Positions 9,379 through 19,213 of a stretch of DNA of 64,000 nucleotides are shown here, in pieces. The stretch's first letter is position 1. The number at the start of each line of letters is the position of its first letter. The notes under the pieces are model-generated. The model did not search any database. It was not told the origin of the DNA and saw only the letters and a list, made by a program, of their open reading frames with translations. A program made the position numbers and the translations under genes. Origin of the DNA: Hexactinellida sp. DTS-2022 (taxonomy: Eukaryota > Porifera > Hexactinellida). The DNA is taken from the NCBI GenBank assembly GCA_028753945.1, contig JAPNXP010000007.1, positions 558,001 to 622,000 of the forward strand, read 5' to 3'.

Positions 9379-10530
9379 TTATTGTATCTCCGTCGAAATC
9401 TGTGACAATAATGCAGCCACATTCCGGGTCGAAACAGAAAGATTTGGATTTATTATCCGATATTCAGGTCCATGTTTTTTAATGCTAAGTTCAAAGTTGG
9501 CATTTTGATCGAATTGGTGCAAGAAATATTCACTTCCTCCGTCCAACACGAATATTCTATTATCATAGAACTGAATGTATTGTGGATATTTCAAACACTG
9601 CATACCAAATTCCGACTTGAATTCTAGATTTGTGCTGAAAACACAAACTCGCTGGTTTTCTAAATCGGCTACATAAACACACGCATTATCTGAATTAAAT
9701 TTAATATCAACCGGGTAGCTCAACTCAGTTTTCTCACACTCCGGAGTGTATTTCTGCTCCGCTGTAAACTCAAAATTAGGAATAGTTACTTTGTAGATAA
9801 CTCGGCCTCGACTATCAGCGATAAAACAAGCGGAAACACCAATTGCAACTGAACAAGGAAATTTTAAAATATCGCTACCAAATTCTCTTACATATTCGCC
9901 TTCAAGAGTGAATACCTGAATTCTCCTATTATTAGCATCTGGCACGTACAAATGGTTTTCTATTTTATCAAATGCTAGCTTCATAGGGCCATCCAGTTTC
10001 CCAGTTCCATTCCCAGTGGCTCCTATAACTCTTTTAGCCTTTCTTTTAGCTGAGTAATCTATCTTAATGTGCTGTTTGAGGGAATTCAATGAATTGATGT
10101 TTGTACTGTTGCCTTGAGGCAATTCCTCACAATAATCGGATTCTTTGAAAAGTGTGTAATTATCGTCCAAAAACTGTTGAAATTCTTTAATGTCAGTGGC
10201 AACAAAACTTAAATTAAACTGTATTTTTTCATTTTTCATTCTGTTTAAATGTTGATCAATGTTTTCAGTCGTTGTTATTCGCAGTTCTTGGATGGTGTTT
10301 TCATGTAAACTTTCTTCAAGTTGTTTCATCGCATTTTCAAGCTCTTTGATGGAATTAATTTGAGCGATTCTCTGGGATTCTATTTGATTAAACTCCGTTT
10401 CGATTTGGGATATTATTTCAAGTCTTTTCCGATTTAATTCTTGAAACATTTTATCAAATATTTCATTTACTAACGTTATTATTGGGTCGATTTCTTTTCG
10501 AGATTGATTTCCAGGTTCCTTAGCCGCCAT
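9379..10530 (-). CDS. Coiled-coil/NHL-repeat protein 1
   Basis: An intronless reading frame of 383 aa. Residues about 40-115 form a Glu/Lys/Ile-rich coiled coil. Residues about 185-350 hold NHL-type beta-propeller repeats, seen as phrases such as NHLYVPDANNRRIQVFTLEG and CVYVADLENQRVCVFS. The layout is that of a TRIM-NHL protein without the RING and B-box zinc domains. NHL propellers bind protein or RNA; no catalytic role is visible. It starts 140 bp from the outer edge of the inverted duplication and is transcribed away from it. A paralogue with the same layout lies at 29461. Target and function are unknown. Confidence 0.85.
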   Translation of the reverse strand: MAAKEPGNQSRKEIDPIITLVNEIFDKMFQELNRKRLEIISQIETEFNQIESQRIAQINSIKELENAMKQLEESLHENTIQELRITTTENIDQHLNRMKNEKIQFNLSFVATDIKEFQQFLDDNYTLFKESDYCEELPQGNSTNINSLNSLKQHIKIDYSAKRKAKRVIGATGNGTGKLDGPMKLAFDKIENHLYVPDANNRRIQVFTLEGEYVREFGSDILKFPCSVAIGVSACFIADSRGRVIYKVTIPNFEFTAEQKYTPECEKTELSYPVDIKFNSDNACVYVADLENQRVCVFSTNLEFKSEFGMQCLKYPQYIQFYDNRIFVLDGGSEYFLHQFDQNANFELSIKKHGPEYRIINPNLSVSTRNVAALLSQISTEIQ

Positions 10531-11334
10531 TTTATAACTCAGTTTTTAATAATTGAGCAAAACTTTTCATAAAATATCTTCGGAATATATCGCGGATTAT
10601 CAGTTTGGATTTCTATTGTTTTATTTAAATAAAAGTTAAATATCTTATATTTCATTAATTAACACAGTGTATTTATTTCCTATTGTACAAAGTCCATTGT
10701 TCTATAGTAATAACTATGAGTCAGTATAATATATTCATAGTAGCTAGGGTTACAGAAGAATTTGCTTTAGGGACACTTTGTGGATAATATGGATATCAAG
10801 TAGACTCAATCTTATATAAATAGATTTGAATTAGCTATAGGCATAATTTTACAAACCTGAATCTAACAAATTATTATTTATCAATCTGAGAGTTATCATC
10901 ATTTAAGGAGTCTTTACGCCAGATTTTGAAGTGAGTTATACCAACAAGTTAATCAATATATTACTATGTGTTTATAATAAATATAATATTATACGTATGT
11001 ATGGAACAGACTGTTTCCTAAGCCATGGGTGATGTTGGTAGTGAGACACTAATTGTTTGTTTGTTATAAGGGTACAGCTGTAGAGCTTAATTAGGATAAT
11101 TTGTTGCAAACTGGGTAAGCAGTGAAAGCAATCTATAACTATTTTAATCGATTTTTATCACACAAACTACATAAAATAACATTTTGTAGATATCATTCTA
11201 AGAATGACGAGTATATAAGAATTAGCAGCATAAGCCGCACCAATACATAGCCACATAACTATTCGTGCTCCACATTTAATTGACCCATAACCATAGGTGT
11301 GGCATAAATGGTACAATCCGGCATAACTAAGTAC

Positions 11335-11404
11335 AGTGGTTCCCAACCTGGGGTCCACAGAATTACTATATGGGTTCACGGTTGAAAAAGGTTGGGAATC
11401 GCTG
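11335..11404. repeat. hAT-type MITE with gttcccaacctgggg ends, internally deleted
   Basis: Left end cagtggttcccaacctgggg and right end aaggttgggaatcgctg are inverted copies. The version in the other arm (46227-46335) is about 40 bp longer, so this copy has an internal deletion. Related ends are seen at 12910, 36424, 45400 and 60950. Confidence 0.6.
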
Positions 11405-11716
11405 GCTAAATAACTTCAAATAAAGAGTAAAACAGTGTTAAAGACCAAATACTCATGGATGGATTTAAGTCATTAACCTGACTTCAATATGGCGCACCAA
11501 TAATAATGGTCTTGCTACGGGCCTGCATAATAATTATGAATTAGGGAAATGTTGCTACGAGCACATATTGATAGGTTAATGATCTACATTTGTACACTTG
11601 CCCGCTGTGGTGGTATCAGAGAGTCCCATAGGGCCGTGTGTTCCACAGACTCCTGTCCTAGGGTCAGATGCTTCCTGTGGCGCAGGCAATGAGTGAGAAG
11701 CAACAACTGCAATATG

Positions 11717-12366
11717 CAGGGCCGACAAGAGGGGGGGGGGGCATGGGGGACAGTTGCCCCGGGGCCCATGGGTCTAGGGGCCCCCGTGAAAATTCCTAAA
11801 CAAAGTTATTAGTTTAAGAATGTAAGTATAATGTTACCGCCAAATGCTGCTTTCAAATAATATAATTGAATGAAATATAGTTAACTGAAACTTTAATTAT
11901 AAAGAGATAAGGAAATCAAAATGAACATTTGGGTTTGGGAAAGGTTCCAGAGGGGCCTGTCAATGGAAAATTGGTCCCCGAAAAAATTGGTACTTAGGAC
12001 CATTTTTCCATGGAATATTGATTCCCGAACCATTTTTTTCGGAAAATTGGTGCTGTGGGGCAATATTCCATGGAAAAATGGTTCTAGGACCAATTTTCCA
12101 TGCAATTTTGGTCCAGGATCAATTTTTGGGGCACAATTTTCCAATGACAGGCTTATTCATAAAGTTTGGGTCCCATTATGGCGAAAAATCGCCTAGGCTA
12201 CTATTCTAGAAAATACGGATACTAAATAAACACAAACCTCAGAGGGACCAATTTTCCACAGAAGGACCAAATTTCATGAAAATTTTGGTCCCCTCGGACC
12301 AATTTTAGGTGACAGGCCCATCATTATTCTTTGCCCTGGGGCCCGAAAAACCTCTCGGGGCCCCTG
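11717..12366. mobile_element. hAT-like insertion present in one arm only
   Basis: Begins CAGGGCCGAC and ends GGGGCCCCTG. It is flanked by the 8-bp direct repeat GCAATATG (11709-11716 and 12367-12374). The right arm has a single uninterrupted copy of this site near 45929, which proves that this is an insertion made after the duplication. It contains G-rich and C-rich ends and a nested GGACC-type MITE. No transposase frame is visible, so it is non-autonomous. Confidence 0.8.
11956..12317. repeat. GGACC-type MITE (family S), nested
   Basis: Ends CCTGTCAATGGAAAATTGG and CCAATTTTAGGTGACAGG. The interior alternates ggaccaatttt with ttccatgg words. It sits inside the hAT-like insertion. Confidence 0.75.
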
Positions 12367-13284
12367 GCAATATGCAGCGTTAATGTGATCATGTGTGAGC
12401 TATGATCCGAACATGTTGTTCCTAGTCCACATGGTTATATAATTTGATAGCAAGTAATTCAATACTATAACTTGAGAAAATATCCAAATATTAATAATGA
12501 AATTATTGTCTAGCAAACTCTGAAAAACTTTAGTTGAGAGTTTAAATTTCTAATAAATCCTTTTAGAAACAAATTTGATTCTTCAGCGTTTTAGCTTGCA
12601 ACAATCTTACTCTATTATCGTCATGCACAACTGAGTTGTTAACCAGTTCATTAATAACAATTGTCTAACAGTATAACTGTGTCTATAGCGTCTCCACTAA
12701 TTAGCCACAATTAATATAGAATGTTATTCTACTTTCTAGAATATCAATTACAATATTTCCCAATTTTAAATTATAGTTTTAAACATAAATATACTATCCC
12801 TAACACAAAGACCTTTTAGCCATTTTCTCGTGACATTAATTTAAAATTTAAATACAATAATAAAGTACGTAATTGATTCTAGTTAATTTTGTAGGCGTTT
12901 GTTTAATTCAGTGGTTCCCAACCTGGGTCCATAGACCCCATGTTGGGAAACATGTTCTAAACATTCTGTAACACAATATGCAATATATGATGATGCTAGT
13001 CAATCAATTAATTTTGGTATACTAACATCGAAATTCCATATCATGGGTCATGGGTCATGGGTCAGAGGCCACAGAGCCGTGACCATCGACCCATCGACCC
13101 ATGGTCTACTCATGGAATGTTAGAAATGTGTGGCTAGTAAGACGGAACACAATAACTGATTGGATGTATGATTTTACTCTCGATCAATTAAATCACAGTC
13201 TCAGTTAGGCGTTGTATAATTATTGCTCTCTTAACAATTGATATGGACACAAAAATCTATTTATTTACTAACAAATAATTTATA

Positions 13285-13432
13285 TAGAGCTCAGCTCTAG
13301 TAGAGTTCAGATTTTTAGTATGTGTATTCAGGCACTGAGAAAGGTCAGTTTTTTTCAAGGGTTTGAAATTGACCTTTAGAAAGTAAGCCTGGGCTTTTAG
13401 TATGGGAAAAATCTGAACTCTACTAGAGCTAG
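13285..13432. repeat. Palindromic MITE (ctctagtagagttcag ends)
   Basis: Inverted ends read agctctagtagagttcag and ctgaactctactagagct, with an interior about 110 bp long. The shortened counterpart in the right arm is at about 44935-45060. Confidence 0.6.
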
Positions 13433-13527
13433 CTCTATATAAGCATTCTCTTATATACTAATTGATTGCTACCTGCTAGTTCATACAGGGAAACCCTATA
13501 ATTTAATTGGTTAATAGTTTTACACCT

Positions 13528-13692
13528 TTTGGCGGCGCCAGGGGGGGGGCCAGGGGGGGCCATGCCCCCCCCCCCTCTTTTGACGCTCGCCCTCCCTAGA
13601 ATAACATTGTTCTACCGTGTGGCACCCCCCAGAAATCCCTCCTGGCCTCCCCAGAGCTCCCCTACCTGAAAATCCTGCCGCCGCCTCTGGGG
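13528..13692. repeat. GC-rich inverted-repeat element
   Basis: Bounded by ggcggcgccagg and cctgccgccgcctctgg, with long G and C runs inside. The counterpart in the right arm is at about 44668-44832. Base composition is sharply different from the surrounding AT-rich DNA. Confidence 0.55.
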
Positions 13693-14125
13693 GGAAGATG
13701 TGAATATAATTCTTTGATTTTAGAACTTCTTTCTACATACATTTCAAGTTTGTAGCTCTTACTAGTTCCTCAATAATTTCTGGACAAACAAACAAAAAAT
13801 ATTTGTGAATTAATATATAAGATACTGGTCAGGGTAATGTAGCCCAATGTGTGACAGTCACTGACAGATCATTTTTTTGTGTTATAAATGGTCAAAAGGC
13901 ATGTGATAGGAAGTTAGGGGCTCTAATTTCGGGCATTATTCGTTACTTAATAAATTAACGTTTGAATAGCCAAAATATAATTACTAGTCACCACTGCAGT
14001 ATTAAAAAATTAATGCTTTTAAAATTTAGCATACATTAATTCATAAGGTGTTAGTGTCAACAATAGAGAATACAAGTACACACTTCCCAAAACTATATTT
14101 GTAGAATTGAATTCCATATCCACCA

Positions 14126-14278
14126 GTGTTGTTTGCTTAATAATTAGCATTTTGTACGAAATTTGCTTGCTAATAGATGAACAGAACTAATTTTAAATGG
14201 GCGCTGGGGACTGAAATAACTTGTTAATAGAGCAAGATTATTTCTATTAAAAGAATTGCTATTAGGTGAACTCCACTG
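14126..14278. repeat. MITE, family E
   Basis: Inverted ends of the type cagtgttgtttgcttaata and attaggtgaactccactg. Inside are repeated words such as gcttgctaatag and ctattaaaag. Copies also lie at 24999, 33574 and 44076. Confidence 0.65.
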
Positions 14279-14289
14279 TATGTCCAAAA

Positions 14290-14951
14290 AGATTGTGTTC
14301 TGCTGCGAAGCGACCTAGCAAGCGAAGCGCGCTAGTATTTTATTATTTTGCAACATGGTAATAGAAATCTATAAATGACAATTTATGAAGCATTAAATGA
14401 GATGTGTGAGCTAGCAATAAAGTTGGGAAATCTAACCCATGGCGGCAACCCCCTAGGGGGATATTCTGGCCTTCGAAAAACAGTTGAGTTAGTGGTACAA
14501 TATTAGCGGAATACTATCCCGAGATAATCTATATCTATATTATTAAATCTCGATTGTTGTTTGTTTGTTTGTTTGTTTGTTTGTCCGGATTGTATTAAAG
14601 TGATGGGGGAATAGAAACCGCATTTATAATTGAGATAGAGACTAAGTTCAAAATTTTATAATCGGTAAACAAATGTTATAATAGGTAAACAAGTAGTGTG
14701 CTGATTTCGAATTTAGCATTTACAAATTTCCAATATGAATATTTATTGTTGTTGTTTACAAAAATAGGTAAACAAATTAATGAAAATTCAAAATTAACCC
14801 AGAAGTTAGCTTTCAACGGGTATTATAAGAATTTAACTATGACAAATATTACTAACTATGCAATCAATTGTTAAATGAGGAGTAAGGCCGCATAGCGGCC
14901 GTTAACTTGAGGTGCGTAGCACCGATCTGTCGCAAAGCTACCGAGACCGAA
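14290..14951 (+). repeat. Possible Helitron-like sequences upstream of NLR copy 2
   Basis: Near 14300-14334 is a hairpin-rich end, agcgaagcgcgctag followed by T, like a Helitron 3' terminus (CTAG/T). At 14535 a second unit begins tctatattattaaatctcga followed by a TTTG run. It closes near 14951 after the hairpins ccgcatagcgg and ggtgcgtagcacc. No Rep/helicase frame is visible. The right arm has the same structure reversed. The superfamily assignment is tentative. Confidence 0.35.
14375..14506 (+). other. Short ORF shared by both duplication arms
   Basis: Encodes 43 aa beginning MTIYEALNEMCELAIKLGNL. The right arm has the homologous frame on the minus strand starting at 43979, with about six substitutions. 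It lies about 1.1 kb upstream of the NLR start, on the same strand, in both arms. Most substitutions change the amino acid and the right copy is shifted near the end, so coding function is doubtful. It could be a leader exon or repeat-derived sequence. Confidence 0.2.
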
Positions 14952-15110
14952 GGGTTAGTAATAATGTATAGCAGCACTTGCTGAGTTAAGAAAGGTGTCA
15001 TTCAAAGCGGTTAACATTCGAAGAAAGTAGCATAACCGCTCAGGCGAGTAAAATTATAGTGTGCATAGTACAAAGTATCCACTAAATTAATAACAAACGA
15101 ATAAATTAAA

Positions 15111-15272
15111 GTAGAACCTGAACTATCCGACACCGTTGACAGGGGCGCAAATGTCGGATTGCCAAATTCTCGAATTATGCAGGTTGTAATGCAGAGCGCG
15201 ACGGTAAAATGTCGGTTCTGATGATTTCAGAATTATGGAGGGTCGGATTATGCATGTTCTATTGTGCAACGA
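15111..15272. repeat. MITE, family R (agtagaacctgcataatccg)
   Basis: A palindromic unit whose counterpart at 43122-43280 is better preserved: agtagaacctgcataatccg at one end and cggattattcaggttctact at the other. It lies about 190 bp upstream of the NLR start in both arms. A partial copy lies at 62073-62108. Confidence 0.6.
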
Positions 15273-15462
15273 AAAAGGATGTCGGCATGGCCACTAGCCC
15301 CTTAACTTAGAATGGAGATGCAATGGTTACATAAACGGTATCACCGACGGATACCTAGCGAAAGCCGTGATACTTAAGATAGGGAAACTAACAAATACAA
15401 ACCTAATTATGAGACCTTATTTACATTTATTCTAAACATTGTTTCCAATAGGATTTAACGAA

Positions 15463-18400
15463 ATGGATCAATACATTTTGGATATGGAACATTTCCAAGA
15501 GTTGAGAAAGGAGTTAACGACTGGAGATGTAGCCAAACTGAGAATACAAATGAATGTACCCGTAGGGATTTGTGACGGAGATAGTGATGGTATAACTTTC
15601 TTGTTTGCCGTTATGAAATGGGAAAACTTCAATGCCTATGCATTTTACCAGGCATTGACCAGCTTAAACCGTCCCGAATTAGTAACCATTGCATTAAAAA
15701 TTCCAAGGCTGTGTGTTTCAGAGCCAATACAGGGAACTAGTTTATTCGCTGAACCGTTATCGATGAAAACATTATTACAGCTTTTGAGGGCCGAAATAAC
15801 GCAGAAAGATTGGCAGGTCATAACGCTTGGGATAAATGGTAGCCTAGAAAGTAAAAATGATTTTGAGAACATAATCAATGAGAGTCTCGACAGTAAATTA
15901 CTCAATAAAGATCTAAGTAATCTTGAAAGAGCATTGAAAGCAGTCGATCGTTTAGATGTAGCTTGCAAAATTAAAGAGTACCAACACATTTTCATAGGAA
16001 TGTCAGAAGATGAGTTCATTGGGAAAATGAAAAGGGCATTAGAACTGCAAAGAGTTGAAATTAAACTGTGGGAACATAAGCTGAAACAATTCCTTAACCT
16101 AGAGTACACAATGGTAACACAAATGCTAGGAGAAGATGCTAAAGTGAGCCTAACGAGTGTGTACGTCGAACTGACCATTCTTAAAGAGGAACCTCGTCCC
16201 GTGAACCTGAAAGATGAAACTACGTTTAATGAAATAGCCTATCTCAGGAAAATCGCTAACAAAGAAATCGAAATAATACCGGTTGTCTTTGAAAATGAAC
16301 TGAAAACATATAGCGCAGAGAAACCGGAGATTTGGTGCCTAATTGGCAACCCCGGATGTGGGAAAACCTTCCTTTCCAAGAGGATAGCGCTAAGATTCGC
16401 AGAGGCCGAACTCAAACAGATTTCCTACTCCATCGCTATCCCTTGTCGGAACTCCAATTGGCATTCCATGGAAACCAGTCGCGTAGAAGAGGGCAAATCA
16501 GTCACGTCTGAATTTGTCCAAGAATGGCTGTGCTTGGGATTGCCAGCAACATCCGATTGGACCAAAGACCTCGCCAAGCACATAGCCAAATCGGATGGGG
16601 AGGGTCTGTTGCTCATCATAGATGGACTCGATGAGTTCACCAAGAAGATACCGTTTGACAAGTCTCTGCTATACTCGCTGCTAACAAGAGAAGCACTGCA
16701 GCAGTCCACCATCATTGCCACCACGAGACCAGGGGCCTGGACAGACATTAGCTCGAATCAAGGAATACAAGTAGACCGATACTACCAAGTCCTGGGGTTT
16801 TCACCTGAAAACAGAGACAAGTATTTCCAAATGCAAATCACAAAGCTGGATAAGTTGAAGGAATGCAAGCGTCTCCTGCACCAGTACGACGAGATGAACC
16901 AGCTGTCTCTAATCCCAGTGAATGCCTCCCTGTTCGCGGCCCTACTGAAAGATGACACCGTAAAGATACAAACCTTGACACACCTCTACAGAGAACTAAC
17001 CTGCTACCTGATCAGGAGACAGTTGGACAGGATGGCCCTAAAAGAACAGGCAAAAGTTAAAAAGATTGAATTATTCAACGAAAGCGTCCTGAATTGCCTC
17101 TACGCCATAGGGCGAATCGCAATGATAGGTGTGGGCAGCCGCGAACTGACCTCCACCGAAAGAGTCCCAATGACAATCGACGATGCAGAAGTAGAATGCC
17201 ATTGCTTAGGCCTGGCGCACGAATTCTACACAAAAGACTCAGTAGGCACTGTTACAAAGGTGTGGGCATTTGCACATCTAACAATGCAGGAATTCACATC
17301 AGCCATCTTCCTAACATCAACCTCGTGGATAAAGCAGTGCATGAGTGCACGCTACATAGCCGACAGTAACGAGCACTTCTCCGTCTTTCAAATGGTTGTG
17401 CGTTTCCTCTGTGGCCTCCTAGCTAATCGGTCAGCTGCTCTCCTAACCATTCTGTGTAGAAAGTTGCTTCCTGACACAACTGAAGATCTACCCATGTATG
17501 ACCAATTAAAGTTTGAACCCTATTATCCATTATTGCCATACACAGGTTGGTATGACTTTACTAAGAAATACTTCCAATTAATCGCCATTATTTTCGAGAC
17601 GGATTCCCGCTATATCCACCTAGCCATCAAGCTATTACTCCCCACATCTGTGTCGCTCTATCTCACTAGAGAAGTACTACCCGTGTCCCCTAACGAGTGG
17701 ACTTGCTTCACTCAGTCACTACAATTCGTACAGCGTATTAACATACTCTACGTACACACCGATCATGTGAATATAGAGCAGTTTGAATCTCTGATGGAGC
17801 AAATACAAACCTGTCCACTATCCCAGTTAGCTGTTAAATTTGGAGTTTACTCACAGGAAGAGCCTATGAGTCATAAAGTGCTAGCCTACACTAACCTCAT
17901 TAACAACGCTGAACTCCGTCATACCACTCGCATTAGCATAGAGCTATCATACTGTCAAATAGAGGATTTGACACATCTCGATCTGTTTACTTCTCCTATC
18001 AGTCAGCATATTAATAGCGTGAGGCTGCGCCAGAGTAAATGCTCCAACGAATTTCTCCACCAACTAACCACATGTGTTGTATCTTCCGAATGCTTCCAGT
18101 ACCTGTCTATTAATAAAGAAGAACACTTTAGCATTATCCTACCTGCACTAACCCAAGCCACTCAGTTAAAGGGACTATACATACATTGCTCTCTATCTAG
18201 ATACAATGAGCAGCTATTACAGGAACTAATGCCTAAACTCACTCAGTTAACAGAAATTGAATATCGTGAGTACTCCCTGCTACCTCACATGGCACATCTA
18301 ACTGGACTCACATATCTAGATATGACATATGGATATGACGAATCGCTATCAGCCAATCTACTCCGAGTACTGAATAACACACTAAGGGTAGTCACCCTAT

Positions 18401-18831
18401 GGCGCTTAGCAAAGATAGGATTCAAGAGTTGGACAGAACTCCTATCTCCTCTACAAAGCTGTGTTAATATAGTTAGGCTAGAGATAAGCTTAACTTCCAT
18501 CTCATCAGAGGACACTTCTCAATGGACACACACACTGAGATGTCTGCAGGCATTGATTTATCTAGAGTTTTACAAGGTTACATTATCTGATGCTGGAATG
18601 TTAGCTGTGTGTCTGGGACTAGCCAAACATCCATCAATCAGGTCCTTACGTGTATATAGCTGTGAACTGACCTCTCAGTCGTGTGAAGCATTCGCTAACC
18701 TAATCCCTACTCTCAGACAGCTGGAGAGACTGGAGATAAACAGAAGAGATCTCTCCGAACCAGATCCAGTTCCCATTAAAGCACTCGAATTAGCTGCAGA
18801 GGAGTACTCTGTTGTTTTTACAGAATTCTAA
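15463..18831 (+). CDS. NACHT-LRR receptor (NLR), copy 2
   Basis: A single coding exon giving 1122 aa from the preferred start. An in-frame ATG at 15439 would add 8 residues, but it lies before the acceptor ccaatag (ends 15451). The parallel acceptor in copy 1 supports starting at ATGGATCAA, so the leader is spliced. The Walker A motif GNPGCGKT is near residues 295-302, followed by IIDGLDEF and TTRPGAW. Leucine-rich repeats fill about the last 350 residues. The first 175 residues match copy 3 almost exactly but differ from copy 1. An AATAAA lies in the 3' flank near 18955. It probably senses a ligand through the LRR and oligomerises through NACHT, as NLRs do; the ligand is unknown. Confidence 0.9.
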   Translation: MDQYILDMEHFQELRKELTTGDVAKLRIQMNVPVGICDGDSDGITFLFAVMKWENFNAYAFYQALTSLNRPELVTIALKIPRLCVSEPIQGTSLFAEPLSMKTLLQLLRAEITQKDWQVITLGINGSLESKNDFENIINESLDSKLLNKDLSNLERALKAVDRLDVACKIKEYQHIFIGMSEDEFIGKMKRALELQRVEIKLWEHKLKQFLNLEYTMVTQMLGEDAKVSLTSVYVELTILKEEPRPVNLKDETTFNEIAYLRKIANKEIEIIPVVFENELKTYSAEKPEIWCLIGNPGCGKTFLSKRIALRFAEAELKQISYSIAIPCRNSNWHSMETSRVEEGKSVTSEFVQEWLCLGLPATSDWTKDLAKHIAKSDGEGLLLIIDGLDEFTKKIPFDKSLLYSLLTREALQQSTIIATTRPGAWTDISSNQGIQVDRYYQVLGFSPENRDKYFQMQITKLDKLKECKRLLHQYDEMNQLSLIPVNASLFAALLKDDTVKIQTLTHLYRELTCYLIRRQLDRMALKEQAKVKKIELFNESVLNCLYAIGRIAMIGVGSRELTSTERVPMTIDDAEVECHCLGLAHEFYTKDSVGTVTKVWAFAHLTMQEFTSAIFLTSTSWIKQCMSARYIADSNEHFSVFQMVVRFLCGLLANRSAALLTILCRKLLPDTTEDLPMYDQLKFEPYYPLLPYTGWYDFTKKYFQLIAIIFETDSRYIHLAIKLLLPTSVSLYLTREVLPVSPNEWTCFTQSLQFVQRINILYVHTDHVNIEQFESLMEQIQTCPLSQLAVKFGVYSQEEPMSHKVLAYTNLINNAELRHTTRISIELSYCQIEDLTHLDLFTSPISQHINSVRLRQSKCSNEFLHQLTTCVVSSECFQYLSINKEEHFSIILPALTQATQLKGLYIHCSLSRYNEQLLQELMPKLTQLTEIEYREYSLLPHMAHLTGLTYLDMTYGYDESLSANLLRVLNNTLRVVTLWRLAKIGFKSWTELLSPLQSCVNIVRLEISLTSISSEDTSQWTHTLRCLQALIYLEFYKVTLSDAGMLAVCLGLAKHPSIRSLRVYSCELTSQSCEAFANLIPTLRQLERLEINRRDLSEPDPVPIKALELAAEEYSVVFTEF

Positions 18832-19213
18832 GATTAACCTCTCATAAACGGAGACTCTACACCTTGAGTATACTGAATTCCTTACTACATTGAATTTTAT
18901 GTAATAACGATTCCGTTGACGTTTAGAATTAACAATGGAACAAGTGGAAATTATAATAAAGTCTGGTATGATTAATTATGATTATTACTTATCCCTGCCT
19001 TCTAGCGTTACTTAACTCTTCCAAGGGCACCTATGTATGTGTGTACATCACTTCTTGTATTACAAAATGGGTCAAAATACATATGTAGGGGTCTCTAATT
19101 TTCTTGGTATTTGTGTTACGTGACATTTCCCAAGCAACAAACAATGTTTGTGTATTTGCATTATTTATTCCCTCATCTCTGTGCATTCCAGTATACTCCT
19201 TAGCAACCAGGTC

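Larger units (their letters stand above)
10665..19000 (+). repeat. Left arm of large inverted duplication
   Basis: The reverse complement of this tract is found at about 39360-47010. Matching landmarks include the outer edge (10685 with 46985), tgtatagcagcacttgctga near 14964 with 43400, the tract around 14050-14200 with 44130-44300, and the whole NLR gene. Identity looks about 90-95% by eye, so the copy is not recent. Differences include a hAT-type insertion at 11717-12366 in this arm only. Confidence 0.85.
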
